From assembly GCF_001005315.1 (NCBI RefSeq), contig NZ_LBMG01000016.1:59706-123705 (forward strand): a stretch of DNA of 64,000 nucleotides. The letters are read 5' to 3'. The notes beneath the pieces are model-generated. The model was not told the origin of the DNA. It searched no databases and saw only the letters and a program-made list of their open reading frames with translations. The stretch comes from Kordia jejudonensis (GTDB lineage Bacteria; Bacteroidota; Bacteroidia; Flavobacteriales; Flavobacteriaceae). Shown piece after piece: positions 35,926 to 42,323 of the stretch. The position numbers and the translations under genes are program-made. Every line of letters starts with the position of its first letter. The first letter of the stretch is position 1.

Positions 35926-36333
35926 ATGGAATCATCAAAGGTTGTCATCGCATATTTTATCTATCTTCCAATCGTTATTGGACTTACAGTATTTGTCTCT
36001 AAAAAATTATTTGAAAGTGGAAAAAGCTTCATGATTGATATTTTTAAAGGACAAGAAAACATTGCAATTGCTACAAATAAATTATTTGAAGTTGGCTTTT
36101 ATTTAATCAATATTGGCTGTGCATTAATCATCATGAAAGTCTACGGATACAATTCAAATTATCCAATTAGCAACCAAAGTCTCATTGAAGTAATGGGAAT
36201 AAAAATAGGCGGATTTTCTGTGTATTTGGGTATAATGTTATTTTTAAACCTTTTCTTTTTCCTTAGAGGACGAAAAGTAGCTAGAAGCTCTCAAAAACCT
36301 GTAACTACAGAAGAATTTACAAAGTTCAATTAA
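35926..36333 (+). CDS. Small membrane protein, paralog 2
   Basis: 135 residues from the ATG at 35926; a longer frame from 35872 would overlap the preceding gene. Three membrane helices (VVIAYFIYLPIVIGLTVFV, LFEVGFYLINIGCALIIM, GGFSVYLGIMLFLNLFFFL) and a basic tail (RGRKVARSSQK). It shares the helix order and the NK.L.(I/V)G(Y/F)YLIN(L/I)G motif with the preceding gene. The pair probably forms one membrane complex or duplicated scaffold. Unknown function. Confidence 0.7.
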   Translation: MESSKVVIAYFIYLPIVIGLTVFVSKKLFESGKSFMIDIFKGQENIAIATNKLFEVGFYLINIGCALIIMKVYGYNSNYPISNQSLIEVMGIKIGGFSVYLGIMLFLNLFFFLRGRKVARSSQKPVTTEEFTKFN

Positions 36334-36346
36334 TAAAAAGATTACC

Positions 36347-37306
36347 ATGAACACAATTCTAAAGAAAAATAAATACCTGACTTTTGTTCTTGCATACATT
36401 GTCACAGCGTTACTTTCAACACTATTTGTATACATTGGAGTAAACATTTTTAACGATTATGGCTGGACAGTTTTTGCGCTAATTCCATTCTTTTCAGGTG
36501 TTACAACGACACTAATTCTCAGTATCAACGGACATGTCACTTTTGCAAGTGCCTTTAAAAATGCATTACTCGTACTTTTAGTTTGCTCGTTGTCCCTATT
36601 ATTTTTTGCGATTGAAGGTATCATTTGCATCGTCATGGCAATGCCAATCGCAATTCCGTTTGTCATCCTTGGCGCATTTGTAGGTTACAAAATTCAGCGT
36701 AGAAAAGCTTCAGGAATCAAAATGATAGTATTATACATTGTGATAGTTCCATCGTTGTTGGCTTTTGAAAATCATACAAATACTGAACCAACTGTATTTC
36801 CAATTCAGTCAAGTATTGTCATCAATGCGCCAATTGAAGAAGTTTGGAAACAAGTAATTGAATTTCCTCAGATGGAACCACCAACAGAGTTTCTATTCAA
36901 AACAGGAATTGCCTATCCAATCAATGCAAATATCGAAGGAAAAGGCGTTGGTGCAATTCGGTATTGCAACTTTTCTACGGGAAGCTTTGTAGAACCAATT
37001 ACTGCTTGGAATGAACCAAATTTACTAGCTTTTTCAGTAAAAGAACAACCAATTCCAATGCAAGAAATAAGCATGTACGATATCAATCCTGCACATTTGC
37101 ATGAATATTTTGTATCTAAAAAAGGACAATTTAAACTCACAAAATTAGCAGGCGGAAAAACATTGGTCGAAGGCACAACGTGGTATTACAATAAAATTCA
37201 ACCAGAAATGTACTGGAAAATATGGAGCAAATACATCATTCACAAAATTCATCATCGTGTGTTGAACCATATCAAAGTAACATGTGAAACAACTCAAAAA
37301 TCTTAA
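36347..37306 (+). CDS. Membrane protein with C-terminal SRPBCC (START-like) domain
   Basis: 319 residues. The first ~150 residues have four membrane helices (LTFVLAYIVTALLSTLFVYIG, WTVFALIPFFSGVTTTLILS, ALLVLLVCSLSLLFFAI, IAIPFVILGAFVGYKI). A SRPBCC domain follows from about residue 160 (SSIVINAPIEEVWKQVIEFPQM, start of the typical helix-grip fold). SRPBCC proteins hold hydrophobic ligands in a deep cavity. The fusion to membrane helices places this ligand-binding domain at the inner membrane. It starts 13 bp after the paralog gene, so it is in the same operon. Confidence 0.8.
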   Translation: MNTILKKNKYLTFVLAYIVTALLSTLFVYIGVNIFNDYGWTVFALIPFFSGVTTTLILSINGHVTFASAFKNALLVLLVCSLSLLFFAIEGIICIVMAMPIAIPFVILGAFVGYKIQRRKASGIKMIVLYIVIVPSLLAFENHTNTEPTVFPIQSSIVINAPIEEVWKQVIEFPQMEPPTEFLFKTGIAYPINANIEGKGVGAIRYCNFSTGSFVEPITAWNEPNLLAFSVKEQPIPMQEISMYDINPAHLHEYFVSKKGQFKLTKLAGGKTLVEGTTWYYNKIQPEMYWKIWSKYIIHKIHHRVLNHIKVTCETTQKS

Positions 37307-37337
37307 ATAAAGATTCCCACTTTCTTGGGAAATACAT

Positions 37338-38258
37338 ATGAAAAAAATAGTCATCGCAGGCGGAAGCGGATTTCTTGGACGCGCATTAATTGATTTTTAT
37401 CTTCCAAAAGGTTATGAAATCGTGGTGCTTTCGCGAAAAGCCAAAGAAACAGGAAACGACATGCTGCGTTATGTAGCATGGAATGCAAAAACATTGGACA
37501 TTTGGTTAACGGAACTCGAAGGAATTGAAGCATTAATAAATCTCACAGGAAAATCTGTAGATTGTAGATACAACCCAAAAAACAAAGCTGAAATTTTAAA
37601 CTCCAGAGTACAATCTACGGAAGTGTTAGGAGAAGCAATTAAAGCTTGTGCTGTGCCACCAAAATTTTGGATCAACTCGTCAACGGCAACCATATATGAG
37701 CATTCGCTAGAAAAAGAAATGACGGAAAGCACAGGAATTATAGGAAACGATTTCTCGATGAATGTTGCCAAATCGTGGGAAGAAGCGTTTCACAATACGA
37801 AAACACCAAGAACGCAAAAAATTGCCTTGCGAACATCTATTGTATTAGGAAAAAATGGTGGTGCTTTTCTTCCGCTAAAAAATCTAACAAAAGCTGGACT
37901 TGGCGGTACGCAAGGAAACGGAAACCAAAAAGTAAGCTGGATTCATGAACACGATTTCTGTCGCGCAATTCACTTTTTAATCACAAAAAACAAAGCAGGA
38001 ATCTTTAATGTTACCGCACCAAATCCGTTGCCAAACAAAACATTTATGCAAACCTTGCGACGCATTTTAAAAATTCCGTTTGGATTGCCACAGCCAAAAT
38101 GGTTGCTAAAACTTGGTGCGAGAATCATAAAAACGGAAGCTGAACTGATTTTAAAAAGCCGATTCGTGATTCCTGAAAAATTGCTCACTGCTGGTTTTCA
38201 ATTTAACTATCCAACAGCAGAAATGGCGATTCAAGAAATTATACAACGAAAAAATTAA
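37338..38258 (+). CDS. TIGR01777-family SDR (YfcH-like nucleotide-sugar epimerase-like)
   Basis: 306 residues. Extended SDR fold with a GGSGFLGRAL N-terminal Rossmann motif (about 7-16), the family-specific YVAWNAKT, LINLTGKSVDCRY (about 68-80), NSRVQST, and WINSSTATIYEH. A C-terminal DUF1731 tail (KLLTAGFQFNYPTAEMAIQEI) completes the TIGR01777 signature. Members lack a defined substrate. It follows the membrane-SRPBCC gene by 31 bp and precedes the DUF2071 gene by 11 bp, an arrangement that suggests a common function. The assignment to the family is firm. Confidence 0.9.
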   Translation: MKKIVIAGGSGFLGRALIDFYLPKGYEIVVLSRKAKETGNDMLRYVAWNAKTLDIWLTELEGIEALINLTGKSVDCRYNPKNKAEILNSRVQSTEVLGEAIKACAVPPKFWINSSTATIYEHSLEKEMTESTGIIGNDFSMNVAKSWEEAFHNTKTPRTQKIALRTSIVLGKNGGAFLPLKNLTKAGLGGTQGNGNQKVSWIHEHDFCRAIHFLITKNKAGIFNVTAPNPLPNKTFMQTLRRILKIPFGLPQPKWLLKLGARIIKTEAELILKSRFVIPEKLLTAGFQFNYPTAEMAIQEIIQRKN

Positions 38259-38269
38259 ACAAAAATACT

Positions 38270-38980
38270 ATGAGTTTTTTAACAGCCGAATGGCGAAAAT
38301 TAGTCTTTATAAATTATACGGTACAACCTGAATTGTTACAAGAATACGTTCCAAAAGGGACAACTTTAGATAGTTTCAACGGTAAATGTTTTGTCAGTGT
38401 CATTGGTTTCTTGTTTAAAAACACAAAAGTCTTGGGTTGTAAAATGCCAGGATTGCACACTTTTGAGGAAGTCAACTTACGATTTTACGTAAAAAGAGAA
38501 GAAAATGGTGTTGTAAAAAGAGGTGTTGTATTTGTGCAAGAAATTGTACCAAAACGGTTATTAAGCTTTGTTGCCAACACAGTTTACAACGAACATTACG
38601 TCACACGACCAATGTCTCATAGTTGGAATATAACTCCAGCAACGATAGACATTTCATATTCATGGATTCATCAACATAAAGAACAATCGATTGCTATTAA
38701 AGCTACGAACAATCCGAAATCTTTTCCTGAAAATTCAGAAATCGAATTCATCTCAGAGCATTATTTTGGTTATACCAAATACAACAAAAACAAAACCTTT
38801 GAGTATGAAGTGACACATCCAAAATGGTTGTATTACAAGGTAAATGAATATGCAATAAATGTTGATTTTGAATTAAATTACGGGAAGAAATTTGCACATC
38901 TTACCACACAAACGCCAGATTCTGTTTTCGTCATGGAAGGTTCAGCAATTACTGTGGAACCGAAAAAAACACTATCCTAA
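38270..38980 (+). CDS. DUF2071 (YqjF-like) protein
   Basis: 236 residues. Sequence landmarks of DUF2071 are present: WRKLVFINYTVQPELLQEYVPKGT (about 7-30), SVIGFLFKNTKVLG, and RFYVKR...RGVVFVQEIVPK. The family is predicted to adopt a beta-barrel lipocalin-like fold; its biochemical function is not established. It is fourth-from-last in the putative operon, and DUF2071 genes often sit next to SRPBCC/TIGR01777 genes in other Bacteroidetes as I recall. No signal peptide. Confidence 0.85.
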   Translation: MSFLTAEWRKLVFINYTVQPELLQEYVPKGTTLDSFNGKCFVSVIGFLFKNTKVLGCKMPGLHTFEEVNLRFYVKREENGVVKRGVVFVQEIVPKRLLSFVANTVYNEHYVTRPMSHSWNITPATIDISYSWIHQHKEQSIAIKATNNPKSFPENSEIEFISEHYFGYTKYNKNKTFEYEVTHPKWLYYKVNEYAINVDFELNYGKKFAHLTTQTPDSVFVMEGSAITVEPKKTLS

Positions 38981-39043
38981 AAAACATAAACACCTGATTC
39001 TACATAAATTATTATTTTTAACTAAACATAGAAAGCTTACATC

Positions 39044-39658
39044 ATGAAATCTATACAACTAATACTACTCACTTTTTTTGCTGGAGTTTTGTACACCAAT
39101 GCGCAAACCATGGTATTTGACCAAGAATATTACTTTATCGCAAAAGGTGAAGTCAAACAACTCAAACAAATACAAGATTCTGTATACATTTCTGACTGTA
39201 ATGATTTTCAAAAATGTAATGAAATACCGAGATTCAGTTATAAAGTTTTAAACGATTCAGTGATTGATAAAAATACCAAAACATACATTTTAAAAGGAAA
39301 AAGATACAATCATAAAAATCGTAAAGCTGAAGAAAAGAAAGTAATTATTACTAAAATAAAAAACAATAGAATAAAACTTCAAGAGGTGTATGGAAAAGCT
39401 GGTAAAAGAAAACTAGAAACGTCCATATTATATGCTACATCAGAATTAGTACCATTAAAACCAATTTCTGAAATTACACAAGAAGAAACTGAAGATATTT
39501 TTGAACAAATGGTTGCATACATGAACTATTTAAAGACTACAGAAATCAAGCGGGAAAAATATATGAGTTGGGAAAAAATTAATGATTTGGTTATTGCAAA
39601 AGGATATTCTCCAATTGGTGCAGACGAAGAATTGGGTAAAAAATCGGAGAAATTTTAA
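39044..39658 (+). CDS. Secreted hypothetical protein
   Basis: 204 residues. The signal peptide starts MKSIQLILLTFFAGVLYTNAQ. The mature part is highly charged (KGKRYNHKNRKAEEKK, KERIKLQEVYGKAGKRK) with a predicted beta-sheet start and a helical C-terminal half. No domain recognised. It overlaps the next gene boundary exactly (stop 39658, ATG 39659), so the two are translated together. It is predicted periplasmic. Confidence 0.65.
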   Translation: MKSIQLILLTFFAGVLYTNAQTMVFDQEYYFIAKGEVKQLKQIQDSVYISDCNDFQKCNEIPRFSYKVLNDSVIDKNTKTYILKGKRYNHKNRKAEEKKVIITKIKNNRIKLQEVYGKAGKRKLETSILYATSELVPLKPISEITQEETEDIFEQMVAYMNYLKTTEIKREKYMSWEKINDLVIAKGYSPIGADEELGKKSEKF

Positions 39659-40111
39659 ATGACAAAAATCCATTTAAAAACAACTATAAACGCTCCCATT
39701 CAATTGGTTTTTGATCTTTCCAGAGATATTTCTGAGCATGAAGCTTCCACCAACAATACACGTGAAAAAGCCATTGCAGGACACACTTCTGGAAAAATTG
39801 AATTGGGAGAAACAGTTACGTGGCGTGCCAAACATTTTGGATTGTATTTGCAACATACAAGTATCATTTCCGCCATGGAATCGCCAACGTATTTTGTAGA
39901 TGAAATGGTAAAAGGTGTGTTTAAAAGTTTCCATCATGAACACATATTCAAAGAAAACAAAAACGGCACCGAAATGATTGACAACTTAAGCTACGAAGTT
40001 CCGTATGGTATTTTTGGAAAGCTGTTTGACTATCTCATCTTAAAATCATATCTGACAAAATTTCTACGAGAACGAAATCAACATATAAAACAACGCGCTG
40101 AAGTTTTATAA
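39659..40111 (+). CDS. SRPBCC family protein
   Basis: 150 residues. SRPBCC/START-like fold: HLKTTINAPIQLVFDLSRDISEHE (about 4-28) is the typical strand-helix start, followed by GETVTWRAKHFGLYLQHTSII and a long C-terminal helix. The family binds lipids, polyketides or steroid-like molecules. Its ATG directly follows the stop of the secreted gene. It closes the nine-gene block. The pairing of this soluble SRPBCC protein with the membrane-SRPBCC protein of the same block is notable. Confidence 0.85.
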   Translation: MTKIHLKTTINAPIQLVFDLSRDISEHEASTNNTREKAIAGHTSGKIELGETVTWRAKHFGLYLQHTSIISAMESPTYFVDEMVKGVFKSFHHEHIFKENKNGTEMIDNLSYEVPYGIFGKLFDYLILKSYLTKFLRERNQHIKQRAEVL

Positions 40112-40532
40112 TGTACTAATATTTCAATGTGGTGATTTGATGATTTGAAAATGGTAAATGTAAAAGTTATCGAGAAACTTCAACTGAACAAAAAACAAAG
40201 AACAGAGAACAGAGAGAAAAGAACAGAGAACAAAGAACAGAGAGAAAAGAGAAAAGAACATCATTTGTCAATTCGTGACAAAAAAATAAATGCTAAATGT
40301 AAAAGTTATCTAGAAACTTCAACTAAACAAATCCACGAATAACAAAAAACAAACAACAAATTAGAAAAATATCGAGAAACATCAACTAAACAACTCCACA
40401 AACAACGAACAACGAACAACCAGCAACCAACAATCAACCAGCAACAAACTGCTTAATTCCTGATAGCCAAAAGAATGATTTTTTATTCTAACAATTATCA
40501 TTTACATTTGATGAAAATAATTTAGACCATCA
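40112..40532. repeat. Degenerate repeat region with AACAGAGA-type low-complexity tract
   Basis: Non-coding. It starts with a TGATTTGATGATTTGAAAAT segment that resembles the flank of the repeat units of arrays 1 and 2. Three copies of an AAAGTTATCGAGAAACTTCA-like block lie at about 40156-40191, 40295-40330 and 40366-40393 (last one partial). A purine-rich AACAGAGA repeat fills 40198-40260, and an (AAC)-rich tract 40394-40460. The last 70 bp before the sigma gene are AT-rich promoter sequence. A 65-codon ORF at 40145 is only a translation of the low-complexity tract. Confidence 0.6.
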
Positions 40533-41087
40533 ATGCCAAATCATCAACTTGATCCTAATAAATGGATTACGCTTTATGCGGATTACCTTTTCAACTATAC
40601 CATTGTTAGGGTAAAAGATAGAGAAACTGCGCAAGACTTAGTCCAAGAAACATTTTTTGCTGGATTAAAATCAATGGCTAATTTCAAAGGAGAAGCTTCT
40701 GAACGAACGTGGCTAATTTCTATTTTGAAACGAAAAATCATTGATCATTACCGTAAAATAAATTCTAAAAAAGGACAAGCTGAAGTACGTATCAATTACA
40801 ATTCTGATGCAGAATCAGAAGGCGATTGGCTAGAAGAGCGCGTTGCTGACGGTTACGACAAAAATGCCGAAGATCAAATTCAGAATGAAGAACTCGGACT
40901 TGCCATTGAAGATTGTTTGGACAAACTTCCTGAAAAACAAGCTAAAATCTTTAAAATGAAAACCATCCTCGGTTACGAAACGGAAACGATTTGTAATGAA
41001 CTAAATATAACTGCGTCTAACCTTTGGGTTATTATTCACAGAGCACGTACAGCGCTTTCTGGATGCCTCGAACAGAATTGGTATTAA
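40533..41087 (+). CDS. ECF-type RNA polymerase sigma factor
   Basis: 184 residues. Sigma-70 region 2 is clear (VRVKDRETAQDLVQETFFAGLKSMANFKGEASERTWLISILKRKI, about residues 25-70), and region 4 is at the C-terminus (LPEKQAKIFKMKTILGYETETICNELNITASNLWVIIHRARTALSGCL, about residues 134-181). A charged linker lies between. ECF sigma factors direct polymerase to stress- or envelope-related promoters. A small gene 11 bp downstream is the likely anti-sigma factor or partner. Confidence 0.9.
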   Translation: MPNHQLDPNKWITLYADYLFNYTIVRVKDRETAQDLVQETFFAGLKSMANFKGEASERTWLISILKRKIIDHYRKINSKKGQAEVRINYNSDAESEGDWLEERVADGYDKNAEDQIQNEELGLAIEDCLDKLPEKQAKIFKMKTILGYETETICNELNITASNLWVIIHRARTALSGCLEQNWY

Positions 41088-41098
41088 TAATAAATTAC

Positions 41099-41356
41099 AT
41101 GAGTACAAAATATAAATTTTTTATATCCTGCGAAGAAGCAAAACATATTTGTGACAAATCACAATATGGAGAAGCTAGCTTCTGGGAAAAAGTAAAACTA
41201 AACGTTAGACTATCTTGGTGTCGCATTACAAGAGGATATTCAAGCAACAATAATAAATTGACAAAATTGGTGCAAAAATCGAAGATAGACGTGATCGAAG
41301 AAGATAAAAAAGCAGAAATGCAACGCAAACTTCAAGAAGAAATGAGCAAATATTAG
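41099..41356 (+). CDS. Small anti-sigma-like protein with degenerate zinc-finger pattern
   Basis: 85 residues from the ATG at 41099, 11 bp after the sigma factor stop. A longer frame from 41024 would overlap the sigma gene. The layout (FISCEEAKHICDKSQYGEASFWEKVKLNVRLSWCRITRGYS) resembles the ZAS zinc-finger anti-sigma pattern in which an N-terminal cysteine helix precedes a HxxxCxxC. Here only one cysteine (LSWC) is present where two are expected, and a metal site is therefore doubtful. No transmembrane helix. It is probably a cytoplasmic partner of the sigma factor. Confidence 0.6.
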   Translation: MSTKYKFFISCEEAKHICDKSQYGEASFWEKVKLNVRLSWCRITRGYSSNNNKLTKLVQKSKIDVIEEDKKAEMQRKLQEEMSKY

Positions 41357-41357
41357 T

Positions 41358-42173
41358 CTACGAAAAAAGTAGTACTAAAAACCATACAATCGGAATACTT
41401 TCTACCCAAAAAGATGTAAAGTATTTCGATTTTTTTATGCTTGCTTGCCACACTACAATTGCCAGCAATACACTCAAACCAATGGTACTATAAAATATTG
41501 CTAAAAATGTTTCTGTTTGCCAGAATTCAATCACTACAAAAAGTACAATCCAAATGTAGCCAAGCAACTTAGTTTTGGCAACTCCAATACGTTGTGGCAA
41601 GGTTTCCAATGCTGGCGCATCAAACTGCAAGTCACAAATCTCAAACGGAATCATTAAAATTAGAATCAACAACATACGTTGTATCATAAAAAATATTGTC
41701 GTCTGATTCAATTCAAAAATAGTTGCATTTACCAAAGGCAACACAACTGTTACGCCTGTCCAACACAGGGCAACAATTAAAATTTTAAATTGCGGTAAAG
41801 TTCTAAAATTTTTCTGATTGGGTAAATACGGAAGAATATACAACGATGACAACACACTCAATCCAATGGCCCAAAGTAATGTTTCCCATTGTAAATAATA
41901 TGCGTAAAACAACGCCAATCCGAAACACACAAAACTCAACAATTGAATCCATTTCATATACCGTGAAGCAACAAAAAAATAACGCTTTGCCGAACTGCCA
42001 TACTTGATAAAATTATATGTAACAATTGTACCATAAAATGTGAAATACAACACAGCTTCATCATATGGTAAGTGAAACAATAACAGTGTACTATACGTCA
42101 ATGCATACACGCTTAACGCAATGTGAATACTGCTATCTAAATAAAAATTGAAAAGTTTTTTCAAGACATTCAT
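41358..42173 (-). CDS. Polytopic membrane protein, UbiA-like
   Basis: 271 residues from the ATG at 42171-42173. A longer frame to 42299 would add a hydrophobic, low-complexity tail inside the promoter of gcvP and is not credible. About eight transmembrane helices are predicted, with the ordering (IALSVYALTYSTLLLFHLP, AVLYFTFYGTIVTYNFIKYG...) of UbiA-type prenyltransferases. But the two aspartate-rich motifs (NxxxDxxxD) are not clear (EICDLQFDAPALETLP is a partial match). It is therefore a UbiA-like protein of unknown activity. It is convergent with the sigma-factor pair, ends 2 bp from it, and is divergent from gcvP. Confidence 0.6.
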   Translation of the reverse strand: MNVLKKLFNFYLDSSIHIALSVYALTYSTLLLFHLPYDEAVLYFTFYGTIVTYNFIKYGSSAKRYFFVASRYMKWIQLLSFVCFGLALFYAYYLQWETLLWAIGLSVLSSLYILPYLPNQKNFRTLPQFKILIVALCWTGVTVVLPLVNATIFELNQTTIFFMIQRMLLILILMIPFEICDLQFDAPALETLPQRIGVAKTKLLGYIWIVLFVVIEFWQTETFLAIFYSTIGLSVLLAIVVWQASIKKSKYFTSFWVESIPIVWFLVLLFS

Positions 42174-42271
42174 CGCACAAAAATAAAGAAACTGTTCATA
42201 ACCGATAATTTTCGTTAAAAACTTTCCACATTCGTCACAAAATAAAAGTAAAAGAAGTAATTTTTTAATCG

Positions 42272-42279
42272 TACTTTTG
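42272..42279 (+). promoter_or_regulatory. Predicted -7 element of the gcvP promoter
   Basis: TACTTTTG matches TAnnTTTG, 44 bp before the gcvP ATG. No clear -33 element. The expected leader is about 38-40 nt. Confidence 0.5.
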
Positions 42280-42323
42280 CATATCAAAAAAAAACACAAC
42301 TACAAAAGAAAAATATTAAGTCG

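Noticed and set aside
37314..37331. TTCCCA...TGGGAA hairpin before the TIGR01777 gene considered as a terminator
   Set aside because: The stem is short and no T-run follows; genes on both sides are close and co-directional, so it is more likely a weak intergenic hairpin.
40145..40342. 65-aa ORF in the purine-rich tract
   Set aside because: A translation of the AACAGAGA low-complexity repeat (TENREKRTENKEQREKRK), not a gene.
41358..42299. Longer 313-aa version of the UbiA-like gene
   Set aside because: The extra 42 residues fall in the divergent gcvP promoter and are a low-complexity leucine/phenylalanine stretch; the ATG at 42171-42173 gives a normal start.
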